Shown: positions 16,935 to 28,850 of the stretch, in pieces
Position numbering within the stretch: the stretch's first letter is position 1
Layout of the letters: every line of letters starts with the position of its first letter
Source of the DNA: Methylobacterium planeticum
Lineage (GTDB): Bacteria > Pseudomonadota > Alphaproteobacteria > Rhizobiales > Beijerinckiaceae
Direction of reading: 5' to 3'
NCBI RefSeq assembly: GCF_008806345.1
Contig: NZ_VZZJ01000028.1
Span: 1 to 64,000, forward strand
DNA: 64,000 nt
Made by a program: the position numbers and the translations under genes
Notes under the pieces: generated by a model
The model's database searches: none
The model's input: only the letters and a program-made list of their open reading frames with translations
Told to the model about the DNA's origin: nothing

Positions 16935-18425
16935 ATGTCGACAACGGTCCTCATCGTCGACGACGATCCCGTGCAGCGCCGCCTCACCGAGGCGATGGTG
17001 CGCCGCTTCGGCTTCGACGCGAAGGTCGCGGAGAACGGCGTGGACGGGCTCGCGGCCCTGCGGGCGGGCGACGCGGTCGACGTGGTGCTCCTCGACCTCG
17101 TGATGCCGGGCGGCCTCGACGGGCTCGGGGTGCTCGCCGAGATGCGCAAGGCCGGCCTCGACACCCCCGTCATCGTCCAGACCTCGAACGGCTCGATCGA
17201 CACGGTGGTGACCGCGATGCGGGCCGGCGCCGTGGATTTCGTGGTGAAGCCCGCCGGCGCCGAGCGCCTGCAGGTCTCGATCAAGAACGCCCTCAAGGTC
17301 GACCAGCTGGAGGAGGAGGTGCGGCGCATGCGCCGGCGCGCCTCCGGCTCCCTCACCTTCAAGGACCTCGCCTCGCGCAGCCCCGACATGGACCGGGTGA
17401 TCCGCCTCGCCGAGCGCGCCGCGAAATCGAACATCCCGGTCCTGATCGAGGGCGAGTCGGGGGTCGGCAAGGAGGTGCTGGCCCGCGCGATCCAGGGCTC
17501 GGGCGAGCGCCGGGGCAAGTCGTTCGTCACCGTCAATTGCGGGGCGATCCCCGACAACCTCGTCGAATCGACCCTGTTCGGCCACGAGAAGGGGGCCTTC
17601 ACGGGGGCCACCGAGCGGCATGTCGGCAAGTTCGTCGAGGCCTCGGGCGGCACGCTCTTCCTCGACGAGATCGGCGAGCTGCCCCTCGACGCGCAGGTGA
17701 AGCTGCTGCGCGCCCTGCAGGAGGGCGAGGTCGATCCGGTCGGCGCCAAGCGCAGCGTGCGCGTCGACATCCGCCTCGTCTCGGCCACGAACCGCTCGCT
17801 CCTCGACCTCGTCAAGCAGGGCCGCTTCCGCGAGGACCTCTATTACCGCCTCAACGTCTTCCCGATGACGCTGCCCCCCCTGCGGGCGCGGCGGGAGGAC
17901 ATCCCGGACCTCGTGCGCTCCTTCTGCGCGCGCTTCGCCGCGGAGGAGGGCAAGCGCGTCCGCTCGATCACCCCGGAGGCGATGGCGCTGCTGACCCGCT
18001 ACGGCTGGCCCGGCAACGTGCGCCAGCTCGAGAACGCCCTGTTCCGGGCGGTGGTGCTGGCGGACGGGGACGAGCTGACGGTCGCGGAATTCCCGCAGAT
18101 CGCCGCCCAGGTCGAGGGCTTCGACGTGCGCATCCCCCCGGCCCCGAGCCAGCCGATCCTGCCCGCCGGCGCCCCCGAGCCGGTGCGCGAGATCGTCCGG
18201 GTCGAGGTGCGCGACCCGCACGCCATGTCCCTCGTGGTGGAGGATACCGGCGAGATGAAGCCGATGGATGCCCTCGAGGCCGAGATCATCCGCTTCGCGC
18301 TGCAATTCTACCGCGGCCGGATGTCCGAGGTCTCGCGCCGCCTCGGAATCGGCCGATCCACCCTGTACCGCAAGCTCAAGGACCTCGGTCTCGAAGGGGA
18401 CGAGAAGTCCGACGCCGCGGCCTGA
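16935..18425 (+). CDS. Sigma-54-dependent response regulator (NtrC family)
   Basis: This 496-residue protein has three domains. A receiver occupies residues 1-120, with acidic residues 9-11 and phospho-acceptor Asp54. The AAA+ domain has Walker A GESGVGKE and the sigma-54 contact loop GAFTGA. A Fis-type helix-turn-helix lies at the C-terminus (MSEVSRRLGIGRSTLYRKL). It activates RpoN promoters when phosphorylated. No histidine kinase is next to it, so it is an orphan in this window. Alignment to other alphaproteobacterial orphan regulators would be needed to name it. Confidence 0.94.
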   Translation: MSTTVLIVDDDPVQRRLTEAMVRRFGFDAKVAENGVDGLAALRAGDAVDVVLLDLVMPGGLDGLGVLAEMRKAGLDTPVIVQTSNGSIDTVVTAMRAGAVDFVVKPAGAERLQVSIKNALKVDQLEEEVRRMRRRASGSLTFKDLASRSPDMDRVIRLAERAAKSNIPVLIEGESGVGKEVLARAIQGSGERRGKSFVTVNCGAIPDNLVESTLFGHEKGAFTGATERHVGKFVEASGGTLFLDEIGELPLDAQVKLLRALQEGEVDPVGAKRSVRVDIRLVSATNRSLLDLVKQGRFREDLYYRLNVFPMTLPPLRARREDIPDLVRSFCARFAAEEGKRVRSITPEAMALLTRYGWPGNVRQLENALFRAVVLADGDELTVAEFPQIAAQVEGFDVRIPPAPSQPILPAGAPEPVREIVRVEVRDPHAMSLVVEDTGEMKPMDALEAEIIRFALQFYRGRMSEVSRRLGIGRSTLYRKLKDLGLEGDEKSDAAA

Positions 18426-18482
18426 GGTCCGGAATCGCGGCGGCGTGCGGCCGGCGTGCGATTGCACACGGCCGCGCTTGAG

Positions 18483-18493
18483 ATGATAATCAT
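18483..18493. promoter_or_regulatory. Possible Fur-like half operator
   Basis: ATGATAATCAT is a palindrome with a one-base centre, embedded in GATGATAATCATAC. It matches the core of Fur boxes (GATAATCAT) and stands out in such GC-rich DNA. It lies about 50 bases upstream of the L,D-transpeptidase start. Alphaproteobacterial Mur/Irr regulators use related but different sites, so this is only suggestive. Confidence 0.3.
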
Positions 18494-18538
18494 ACGAACG
18501 GGTTGGCCCGCCTGAGGCCGTTCCCGGGAGAGACACAC

Positions 18539-20620
18539 ATGGGCGTCTCGCGCTCCGCCACCGTCGCACTGGCCGCCCTCCTCGCCGGGTCCGTCGCCCA
18601 TGCGAGCCTCGCGCGCGCGCAATCCGGCGCAGGCCCGGCGCCCGGCGCAGCGGCGTCCCTGCAGCGGGCCGCCGTGGAACCCGCCGCCCCCCTCGCGCCC
18701 GAGACCGAGACCCCCGAGCCCGCCGATCCCAAGGCCGCCGCGCCGGACACCGAGGCGGCGAAGCCCGGGGCTGCGCGCTCCGGCGAACCGGCTCCGGCGC
18801 CCGCCGCCGAGGCGCCTCAGCCGGCGCCGCAGGGCGGGTCCGCGCCTGCCTCCGGCCCCGCCGCCTCGGCCCCGGGCCTCGACCCGGCGCCGGTCGCGGA
18901 GGCCCCCGCCCCGCCCCCGGTGCCAAGCGACCCGCAGGCGGCCGCCGTGGCGACCCGGCTCGCCGCCGCCACGCCCCTCCTGCCGCGCCTGACCACCCGG
19001 GAGCGCGAGGCGATCCAGGCCTTCTACGCCCTCGGCGCCTTCAGGCCGGTCTGGGTCGTCGACGGCCGCTTCACCCCGGCCGCGCGGTCCGCCGCCGCGC
19101 GCCTCGCCAAGGCCGGCGAGGACGGGCTCGACCCGAACGCCTACCCGGTGCCCGTGCTCGGCGTGCTGAGCCGGCCCGACACCGAGGCCGAGATCGCGGA
19201 GGCCGACCTGAAGCTCTCGGCCGCCGTCGCGCTCTACGCCCGCGACGCCCGGGGCGGCCGCATCAGCCTCGCCAACCTGTCCCGCCTGATCACCCCGGCC
19301 CTCGACCTGCCGGCGCCGGACGCGGTGCTCGGCGCGATCGCGACGGGCGGTGCCGGCGCGGGCGACCTGCTGCAGCGCTACAATCCGCAGGAGGCCGGCT
19401 ACCGGGCCCTGAAGCAGCGCCTCGCGGCCCTGCGCGACCGCACGCCCGCCGCCACGCCCGTGGTGCGGCTGCCCGGCGGCCCGGTCCTGAAGCTCGGGAT
19501 GCGGGATGCGCGCGTGCCGCTGATCCGGGCCCGCTTCGGTCTCGAGACCCGCGCGGGCGGCACCCTCGATGCCGGCCCCGGCGAGCCCGAGGATTACGAC
19601 GCGGCCGTGGCCGCCGCGATCACGGATTTCCAGCGCAGCCGCGGCCTGCCGGCCAACGGCATGCTCACGGTCCAGACCGTCGTGGCCCTGGCGACGCCCC
19701 CGGCGCGGGGCCCCGTGAGCGGCGACGAGCCGACCCTCCTCGTCAACATGGAGCGCTGGCGCTGGCTGCCGTCCGATCTCGGGCGCGACTACGTCATGGT
19801 GAACATCCCGGAATTCCGCCTGCGCGTCGTCCGCGACGGCAGCCTGCGGGACGAGGCCCGGGTCATCGTCGGCAAGACCGAATCCCCGACGCCGATCTTC
19901 TCGGGGGCGATGGAATACGCGGTGGTCAACCCGTCCTGGAACGTGCCGCCCTCGATCCTCAAGAACGAGTTCCTGCCCGGGCTCGCCCGCGACCCGAACT
20001 ACGCGGCGCGGCGCGGCTACCAGGTGGTCCGGCACGGCAACGCGATCTCGGTGCGCCAGCCCCCGGGCGAGCGCAACGCGCTCGGCTTCATCAAGTTCAT
20101 GTTCCCGAACAACCACGCGGTCTACCTGCACGACACGCCGAACCGCGCGCTGTTCTCGGCGGGCCACCGGGCGATGAGCCACGGCTGCGTGCGCGTCGAC
20201 GACCCGTTCCGCTTCGCCGACGCGGTCCTGCCCGACGCGTGGTCGAGCGAGCGGCTGAAGAAGCTGATCGGCAAGGGCGAGCGCTCGATCCGCCTGCCCG
20301 AGAAGCTGCCGGTCCACCTCGCCTACTTCACGGCCTATCTGGACGACGGCGGCGGCTACCGCACGCTGCCCGACCTCTACGGCTACGATGCCCGGATGCG
20401 CACGGCCCTCGGCCTGCCCGGCGGCGCCCCCGCCATGGTGCGCGGGCCGGACGAGCCGAAGCGCAAGGTCGCGGAGGCGCCCCGGGCGCCGAAGCCCGTC
20501 GTCCAGCGCGCCCCGCGCCGGGCCACGGCGCGGGCCTCGGCGGAGGGCGCCCCGGTCGAGTTCGGCGAGCCCGGCCTGTGGACGCCGCGGCCCGCCCCGG
20601 TCAGCCGGGGCTGGTGGTAG
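18539..20620 (+). CDS. L,D-transpeptidase (YcbB/LdtD-like)
   Basis: This 693-residue envelope enzyme forms 3-3 cross-links in peptidoglycan. A signal peptide, MGVSRSATVALAALLAGSVA, is followed by about 120 Pro/Ala-rich residues that probably span the periplasm. A peptidoglycan-binding domain comes next (ITDFQRSRGLPANGMLT). The YkuD catalytic domain ends in MSHGCVRVDDPFRFAD with nucleophile Cys550. The start at 18539 has GGGAGAG upstream. The next gene also acts on peptidoglycan. Confidence 0.93.
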   Translation: MGVSRSATVALAALLAGSVAHASLARAQSGAGPAPGAAASLQRAAVEPAAPLAPETETPEPADPKAAAPDTEAAKPGAARSGEPAPAPAAEAPQPAPQGGSAPASGPAASAPGLDPAPVAEAPAPPPVPSDPQAAAVATRLAAATPLLPRLTTREREAIQAFYALGAFRPVWVVDGRFTPAARSAAARLAKAGEDGLDPNAYPVPVLGVLSRPDTEAEIAEADLKLSAAVALYARDARGGRISLANLSRLITPALDLPAPDAVLGAIATGGAGAGDLLQRYNPQEAGYRALKQRLAALRDRTPAATPVVRLPGGPVLKLGMRDARVPLIRARFGLETRAGGTLDAGPGEPEDYDAAVAAAITDFQRSRGLPANGMLTVQTVVALATPPARGPVSGDEPTLLVNMERWRWLPSDLGRDYVMVNIPEFRLRVVRDGSLRDEARVIVGKTESPTPIFSGAMEYAVVNPSWNVPPSILKNEFLPGLARDPNYAARRGYQVVRHGNAISVRQPPGERNALGFIKFMFPNNHAVYLHDTPNRALFSAGHRAMSHGCVRVDDPFRFADAVLPDAWSSERLKKLIGKGERSIRLPEKLPVHLAYFTAYLDDGGGYRTLPDLYGYDARMRTALGLPGGAPAMVRGPDEPKRKVAEAPRAPKPVVQRAPRRATARASAEGAPVEFGEPGLWTPRPAPVSRGWW

Positions 20621-20867
20621 CCCCACCCCGCGATCGGCATCCACACCCGATTTCCACCCGGCGCTGGCGAGCCCGTGAACGGTGTCGGACGCGCGTGTGC
20701 GGCCGCGCTCTTGCGGGCAAGATTTCGCCACGGTTGCGCCTTAGCCGTTAGCGCGCGGCGGTGTTCAGCCCGAGGACCCGATAACCGGGCATTTACGGTT
20801 TTCGGCAACCTTGCGTTCACCATGACCCCCGCGCCCGGCGCGGGCTCTGGCAGAGGGTGAGACCATC
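20621..20867. other. Intergenic region between two peptidoglycan genes
   Basis: About 250 bases with no recognised gene. It probably holds the promoter of the DUF882 gene. A small CCCGATAACCGGG hairpin lies near 20778. Confidence 0.4.
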
Positions 20868-22475
20868 GTGCGTAGGCTGCTGCGAGACGGGCCGTCCAGG
20901 GCCGCATCCCACCTGCGCGTCCTCCTCCGCGACCGCCTTCGACCCCGCACCGCCCGCCGCCTCGGCCTCGCCGTCCCGGCCGTCGCCCTGGCGCTGATCG
21001 CCGGCACCAGCGGCACCCAGGATGCCGTCGCCAACGGCGACACCCGCACGCTCTCGATCTTCCACACCCACTCCAAGGAAAGCCTCACGGTCACGTTCAA
21101 GCGCGACGGGCGCTACGACCGGGCGGCCCTGGAGCAGCTGAACTGGCTCCTGCGCGACTGGCGCGTCGACGAGCCGACCAAGATGGACCCGCGCCTGTTC
21201 GACACCGTGTGGGAGGCCTACCGGCAGACCGGCTCCGGCGAGGCGATCCACGTCGTCTCGGCCTATCGCTCGCCCGGCACCAACGCGATGCTGCGCCGCC
21301 GCTCGAAGGCGGTGGCCGAGTACAGCCAGCACATGCTCGGCAAGGCCATGGATTTCTACCTGCCCGACGTCTCGATCGACCAGATCCGGGCGGTCGGCAT
21401 GCGGATGCAGCGCGGCGGCGTCGGCTGGTACCCGCGGGCGGGCTCGCCCTTCGTCCATCTCGACGTCGGCTCGGTCCGCTCCTGGCCGCGCATGACCCAC
21501 GACCAGCTGGCCCGCCTCTTCCCCGACGGCAAGACGGTGCACCTGCCCACCGACAACCACCCCCTCCCCCGCTACGAGGAGGCCCGCGCCGAGATCCTGT
21601 CGCGCGGCGGCACCGTGCTCGGCGTGACCCAGGTCGCGCAGGCCGACGAGGATGACGGCCCGAGCATCAAGAGCTTCTTCGCCGGCCTCTTCGGCGGCGG
21701 CGGCGCCAGCGAGGCGCCGGACGCCGCGGCCCCGGCCCGCGCCCGGGCGAAGCCCGTCGTCGCCGTCGCCAGCGCCGATCCGGAGGACACGACGGGCACG
21801 CAGCGCGCCCTCGCCTACACGGCGCCCGCGGCCAGCGAGGCCCTGCGCGGATCGCTGCTGCGCCGGGACGGGCGCGACGCCCAGAGCCTGCTCACCGCCG
21901 AGACGCCGCAGGCCGCGGGCAAGGATGCTGGCAAAGACTCCGGCAAGGACGCGGGCAAGGACGCGGGCAAGGAGAGCGCGGCCGGCATCCTCGCCGCGGT
22001 CGCCGCGCCGCTGCCCCCGCGCCGCCCGGCCGAGTTCGCCGCCGTCGCGGCGGCCCTCACCATGCCGCTGCCGCCCCCGCGCCCGGTCCAGCTCGCCGGT
22101 CTCGGCGGCATCGGCATGGCGAATGTGAGCGTGGCGAATGTGAGCGTGGTCGCTGCGCCGGAGCCCGAGGCCAGGCCGGCGCCCGCCCCGGCCCCGAAGG
22201 CGACCGTTCTGATCCCGGCCGATGCCGCCCCGAAGGCTCAGCTGCGCGCCCTGTTCGACGCCGTGGCGGCCACCGGCGGCGCTGCCCCGGCGAGCCGCGC
22301 CGCGCCGGTCCACGTGGCGCTCGCGCGGGCCCGGCCGGAGGCGGCGCCGGACGCCCTGGTGGCGGAGCCGGCCGGCGCGGTCGCGACGCGCTTCTCCCGC
22401 CAGAGCCCCGGCGACGAGCTCGCCGCCGCCCGCTTCAGCGGATCGGCCCTGCGGCCCGTGCCCGGCCAGCGCTGA
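20868..22475 (+). CDS. DUF882 / YcbK-like M15 family peptidoglycan protein
   Basis: This 535-residue protein starts with GTG and carries a basic N-terminus and one hydrophobic segment (LGLAVPAVALALIAG) that acts as a signal or anchor. The DUF882/M15 domain spans about residues 55-210. It includes the zinc-ligand region SAYRSPGTNAMLRRRS, SQHMLGKAMDFYLP and FVHLDVG. The remaining 300 residues are Ala/Pro-rich and poorly conserved, with five GKDA/S-type repeats. It probably trims cell-wall peptides or cross-links, next to the L,D-transpeptidase. The tail is longer than in E. coli YcbK. Confidence 0.88.
   Translation: MRRLLRDGPSRAASHLRVLLRDRLRPRTARRLGLAVPAVALALIAGTSGTQDAVANGDTRTLSIFHTHSKESLTVTFKRDGRYDRAALEQLNWLLRDWRVDEPTKMDPRLFDTVWEAYRQTGSGEAIHVVSAYRSPGTNAMLRRRSKAVAEYSQHMLGKAMDFYLPDVSIDQIRAVGMRMQRGGVGWYPRAGSPFVHLDVGSVRSWPRMTHDQLARLFPDGKTVHLPTDNHPLPRYEEARAEILSRGGTVLGVTQVAQADEDDGPSIKSFFAGLFGGGGASEAPDAAAPARARAKPVVAVASADPEDTTGTQRALAYTAPAASEALRGSLLRRDGRDAQSLLTAETPQAAGKDAGKDSGKDAGKDAGKESAAGILAAVAAPLPPRRPAEFAAVAAALTMPLPPPRPVQLAGLGGIGMANVSVANVSVVAAPEPEARPAPAPAPKATVLIPADAAPKAQLRALFDAVAATGGAAPASRAAPVHVALARARPEAAPDALVAEPAGAVATRFSRQSPGDELAAARFSGSALRPVPGQR
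21918..21977 (+). repeat. Five 12-bp repeats encoding GKDA/GKDS/GKES
   Basis: Five consecutive 12-base units encode GKDA, GKDS, GKDA, GKDA and GKES inside the low-complexity tail of the DUF882 protein. A second short duplication encoding ANVSV twice lies near 22120. The repeats keep the reading frame. Confidence 0.85.
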
Positions 22476-22546
22476 GCCGGCCCGCGGCCGGGCTCGCCCG
22501 GAGCCGGGCTCGCCCGGCGGCGGCCGATCGGATGCGGGTCCCGCCC

Positions 22547-22807
22547 TCAGAAGGGCTTGCGGCCCTGCCCCGTCGCGAGGGCCGAGACCAGGGTTTCGAG
22601 GTAGCCGGCCCCGTTCGCCTGGCCGGCGGCGATGCGCTCGGCCTCGGCGTTGCTCTGGGTCGCCACCGCGACGATCAGCAGCGCGGCCGTGGCGACGCCG
22701 CCGAGGCCGGCGACGCACCACAGATAGGCCCGCTCGACCGCCCGCGGAATCGGGACGGCGACGGGGCTCTCACCAACATACAGGGGGGTCGGGCTCGGGT
22801 CGTTCAT
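22547..22807 (-). CDS. Hypothetical single-span membrane protein
   Basis: This 86-residue protein has one transmembrane segment, LWCVAGLGGVATAALLIVAV, after a proline-rich N-terminal tail. The C-terminal part is soluble and basic. I do not recognise the family. It is convergent with the DUF882 gene and stands alone upstream of ppdK. Confidence 0.6.
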   Translation of the reverse strand: MNDPSPTPLYVGESPVAVPIPRAVERAYLWCVAGLGGVATAALLIVAVATQSNAEAERIAAGQANGAGYLETLVSALATGQGRKPF

Positions 22808-23001
22808 GGCCGTCGTTCCCGCACGTGACTGACGCCCGGACGGACCCGGAGAACGCCCACGCGCGCCGGTCCGCCACTAGCAGCTAACGTGCCGGCCCGA
22901 CATGGGTTCGACGGCCTGCGGGAAATTTCCCGCAGGCATTTGTCTCGCGCGGTTGACGGGGGGTTAAGCCTGCCGGCCGCGGGTGCCGGGCCCGGGCGCC
23001 C

Positions 23002-25695
<2,694 letters not shown>

Positions 25696-26189
25696 ATCGT
25701 TTCCGTCCAGTCTGCAGGTTTGTGACAGCCCCGAGCTCATCGCGGCGGGTTGGACCATCTGATTCCGCAATGCAAGATGAACGGCACAGCTGCGCACATC
25801 GCGGACCATGACACGGCCCGCCTCCCGTCACCGCCCGGATGCGACGGCAGTGGGAAGGCGGTGGGCAGGCGCAAGCGCGGCCCTTCGCGGCCCAAGATAG
25901 AGCGGAGATCTGCGCAAGGCCAATCGCCGGACTACGGATCCCGGATCCGGCGCCGAGCCTGGAGGCCGGGTGTCTTGCTCCAGTCACGTGTCCTGCGACG
26001 TGTTCGGCCGGTTCGGGGCCCGTGCCGGGCCCGGGTCGGTCCTGGCCGCGCTGGGATGGCGGGCGGCGGGCGGCCAAAGCGCGCCATCGGCCGGGCCCGG
26101 AGGCGCTCGATGGCGCCGTCAGCGCCTTGCTGCGACCGCGAAGTGTCTCCGGATGGCGCCGGCTCTCGCCGCGCGGCAAAATCCCGGCG
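25696..26189. other. Intergenic region upstream of ppdK
   Basis: Almost 500 bases lie between ppdK and the small DUF3096 gene, both on the minus strand. No convincing gene, tRNA or repeat was found. Frames here translate to Arg/Pro/Gly-rich shadow sequence. The ppdK promoter is expected near 25700-25800. Confidence 0.5.
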
Positions 26190-26342
26190 TCAGGACAGGG
26201 CGCGGAACACGCCGAGGCCGATCAATCCCACGAGGATCAGGTAGACGGCGACGATGTAGTGCAGAAGCTGGGGCCGGAGCAGGATCAGGACCCCGGCCGC
26301 GATGGCGAGGATCGGCTGGAGCTTGGCGAGGGTGATCGTCAT
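26190..26342 (-). CDS. DUF3096 family small membrane protein
   Basis: This 50-residue gene reads MTITLAKLQPILAIAAGVLI, then LLRPQLLHYIVAVYLILVGL and a short end, FRALS. The LQPI...AG(V/I)LILL and P.LL.YIVA.YLI.VG pattern is the DUF3096 signature. It forms two short hydrophobic helices joined by a turn. The role is unknown, and similar small proteins are often stress-linked. It is followed by the lipoprotein L,D-transpeptidase on the same strand at some distance upstream. Confidence 0.85.
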   Translation of the reverse strand: MTITLAKLQPILAIAAGVLILLRPQLLHYIVAVYLILVGLIGLGVFRALS

Positions 26343-26460
26343 GAGGCGGGTCCGGTTCCGGTATTCCGGCGATGCCGGGACGGGAGCCGGCGCGGGGCCG
26401 GCTCCGGATCGGGCGCCGTCGTCGATGGGGACAAGAACGCGATCGGGCCCGAAGCTTCGA

Positions 26461-27102
26461 TCAGGCCCGATACCGGCCGTTGCGCCTGACCAGGACCGTC
26501 GCGCCGACGGGCACGCGCTCGTAGAGATCGACGATGTCCTCGTTGAGCATGCGGATGCAGCCCGACGACATCTGCTCCCCGATGCTCCAGGGCTCGTTGG
26601 TGCCGTGGATGCGGAACAGGATGTCCCGGTTGCCCTGGTACAGGTAGAGGGCGCGGGCGCCGAGCGGGTTGTCGAGGCCGCCCTTGCGGGTGCGCGGCAG
26701 GTCCGGGTTGAGCGACACCATCGTGGTGGTGGGATGCCAGTCGGGCCAGACGCCCTTGCGCCCGATCCGGGCCTCGCCCTTCCAGGAGAAGCCGAGCTTG
26801 CCGACGCCGACGCCGTACTGGACCGCGGTGCCGTCCTCCTGCACCAGCGCGAGCTGACGCTGGTCGATGTCCACCACGATCGTCCCCGGCTTCTCGGGGC
26901 CGGTATAGCGCGCGACCTGACGGCGGTATTTCGGATCGAGGCGCGACTTGTCGACGAGGGGCACGTCGTAGGGCCTGTCGGGCATCGTGCCGATGTACCA
27001 GGCCGATTCGTCGTCGGCGGCCACGTTGATCGGGCCCCGCTGGTTGCAGGCGGCGAGCGGCGCGATCAGCATCGCGGCGATCAGGATCCGGCGGGTATTC
27101 AT
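26461..27102 (-). CDS. Lipoprotein L,D-transpeptidase (ErfK/YbiS/YkuD)
   Basis: This 213-residue protein starts MNTRRILIAAMLIAPLAAC, a lipobox with lipidated Cys19. The YkuD domain runs from GTIVVDIDQRQLALV to the catalytic motif IGEQMSSGCIRMLNEDI. It has the pattern of enzymes that attach Braun-type lipoproteins or form 3-3 cross-links at the cell envelope. A GAGG lies just before the chosen ATG. The frame is open 80 codons upstream, but that part lacks any domain. Confidence 0.93.
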   Translation of the reverse strand: MNTRRILIAAMLIAPLAACNQRGPINVAADDESAWYIGTMPDRPYDVPLVDKSRLDPKYRRQVARYTGPEKPGTIVVDIDQRQLALVQEDGTAVQYGVGVGKLGFSWKGEARIGRKGVWPDWHPTTTMVSLNPDLPRTRKGGLDNPLGARALYLYQGNRDILFRIHGTNEPWSIGEQMSSGCIRMLNEDIVDLYERVPVGATVLVRRNGRYRA

Positions 27103-27331
27103 GGTCCTCACCATCGGCTGGTTCGTCTCGATTGGGGTCCTGACTACCCTCTCGCCGACCATTTCTGTGTGACTTTTGCGCCGCATGGAGGCGGTAAGCG
27201 CCCGCCTCCCTCTGCGGGCTTCACACATTTGATAGAATTTGAGGCCGGCCGTGGCGGAGCGTCCGCGAAGCCTCGTTCGGGGTCCCCGGCGCCCTATCTG
27301 CCCTGGTGACGAGCCGGAGACGGGGGCGACC

Positions 27332-27775
27332 ATGGCCGACACGCAGACCTTGCCGAGCGACGCGCGAGAGGGGCCGGGGGCGGAACTCCGCCCCGCGATT
27401 CACCTCGACCATTGCGTCATCCACGTCTCGGACTGGGACCGCTCCACCGCCTTCTACCGCGATGTCCTCGGGGCGGAGGCGATCCCGCGCGGCCGGGGCT
27501 TCGTCTACCGGTTCGGCGGCGTCCAGCTGAACGTGCACGGGCCCGGCCAGATCGGGGAGCCGGTGGCGGACAAGCCCGTGATGCCGGGCGGGAGCGACCT
27601 CTGCTTCCGCTGGTCGGGCACGATCGAGACCGCGATGACCCACCTCGCCCTGCACGGGGTGCCGGTGGAGCGCGGCCCGGTGCAGCGCCACGGCGCCGCC
27701 GGCGAGGGCGTGAGCGTCTATTTCCGCGATCCCGACGGCTCGCTGATAGAATTCATCACCTACCCGCCCGCCTGA
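27332..27775 (+). CDS. VOC family protein (glyoxalase fold)
   Basis: This 147-residue protein has one vicinal-oxygen-chelate domain. It begins AIHLDHCVIHVSDWDRSTAF and ends VYFRDPDGSLIEFITYPPA. The metal-ligand positions His (in LDHCVI) and Glu (in LIEFI) are present. Such single-domain proteins include fosfomycin-resistance-like and virulence-associated VOC enzymes. The substrate cannot be named. The start follows GGAGACGGGGG. Confidence 0.88.
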   Translation: MADTQTLPSDAREGPGAELRPAIHLDHCVIHVSDWDRSTAFYRDVLGAEAIPRGRGFVYRFGGVQLNVHGPGQIGEPVADKPVMPGGSDLCFRWSGTIETAMTHLALHGVPVERGPVQRHGAAGEGVSVYFRDPDGSLIEFITYPPA

Positions 27776-27892
27776 CCGGACCCTGCCCCGCCGTGCCGTG
27801 TCGCACGCCACGGCGCGCGACCCCGCCGCCGTCCCGCAACCGGGCGGCCCGCGGCGCCGTTACCCGCCGTGAGGATGTTCCGGGAGACCACG

Positions 27893-28198
27893 ATGCGCAT
27901 CGATGCCCTGGCGGCGAATCCGGCCGCACTGATCCTAGCCGCTCCGATCCTGGCCGCTCCGATCCTGGCCGCGGCGCTCGCCCTCGCGCTCACGGCGGGA
28001 GCCGCGCAGGCCCGCAACGGCGGCTCCTCCGGCGAGGGCGACGGCGCCCTGCGCCAGGAACTGCAGAACCCCGGCTATGTCGAGCCGAGCCCCTACGCCT
28101 ACCGCAACGGCTACCGCCCGAACGATCGCGGGGCGGAGTACGAGGCCTACCGGCGCGGATACCCGATCTACGGGCCCTGGGGCTGGAAGTACCGCTGA
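27893..28198 (+). CDS. Hypothetical secreted protein
   Basis: This 101-residue protein has a long hydrophobic signal with a repeated ILAAP unit, ending at AGAAQARN. The mature part is Tyr/Pro/Gly-rich (NPGYVEPSPYAYRNGYRPND) and ends GPWGWKYR. The start at 27893 is chosen because GGGAG precedes it. A GCAAC-N17-CGTT sequence lies upstream at 27837-27862, one mismatch from an EcfG promoter. I do not recognise the family. Confidence 0.7.
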   Translation: MRIDALAANPAALILAAPILAAPILAAALALALTAGAAQARNGGSSGEGDGALRQELQNPGYVEPSPYAYRNGYRPNDRGAEYEAYRRGYPIYGPWGWKYR

Positions 28199-28209
28199 GG
28201 CGCGGGCCC

Positions 28210-28653
28210 TCAGACCCGGCTTTGCGCCAGGGCCTGGTTGGTCTGCTCCAGGCGGACCGCGAGCTCGCGCATTACCGCGATGCCGATCTGCGGGAATTGC
28301 GCGAGCAGTTCGAGGAAGACGCCGCGGTCGATGCGCAGGGCGGTCGTGGCCGACTCCGCCGTCACCGTGGCGGAGCGCGGCTGGTCGGCCAGGATGCCCA
28401 TCTCGCCGACGAGCGCGTTGGCGCCGAGCAGGGCGAGCCGGAACGGGCCCTGCGGCCCCTCGATCGAGACCGCCGCGCTCCCTTCGAGGATCAGGTAGGC
28501 GGCGTCCGCCACGTCGCCGCGGGAGAAGAAGCGCTGCCCGGGCTCGAAGTGGACGCGCTCGCTCGTGAAGGCGAGGAGCTTGAGCCGCGAGGGCTCGACC
28601 TCCCGGAAGAGCGGGACCTGTCTGAGGGACGAGACCTCGGTATCGAGGGTCAT
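28210..28653 (-). CDS. Cyclic nucleotide-binding domain protein
   Basis: This 147-residue protein is a lone CNB (CAP-type sensor) domain. The phosphate-binding cassette region reads LLGANALVGEMGILADQPRSATVTAE, and the N-terminus is LRQVPLFREVEPSRLKLLAF. No DNA-binding helix-turn-helix follows; only a helical tail (RELAVRLEQTNQALAQSRV). It may therefore act as a ligand-sensing partner of another protein. It is convergent with the small secreted gene. Confidence 0.85.
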   Translation of the reverse strand: MTLDTEVSSLRQVPLFREVEPSRLKLLAFTSERVHFEPGQRFFSRGDVADAAYLILEGSAAVSIEGPQGPFRLALLGANALVGEMGILADQPRSATVTAESATTALRIDRGVFLELLAQFPQIGIAVMRELAVRLEQTNQALAQSRV

Positions 28654-28850
28654 GGCTGGGCTCCGAAACGGGTCGCGCCGGGGCGCGAGGCCGGCCGGTG
28701 ACGGTGGGAGCCTGCACCATGCGGGTCTCGCACGCCTTGTCCAGCCTCGCGGCCCCGCGTCGCCGTGACGGGCTGCGCTTCGGGCCACGATCGGGCAAGC
28801 CTCCACGCGGACCGGCTCGGTCCCTGCGGTCGGGACGGAGGCGGCCGGCG

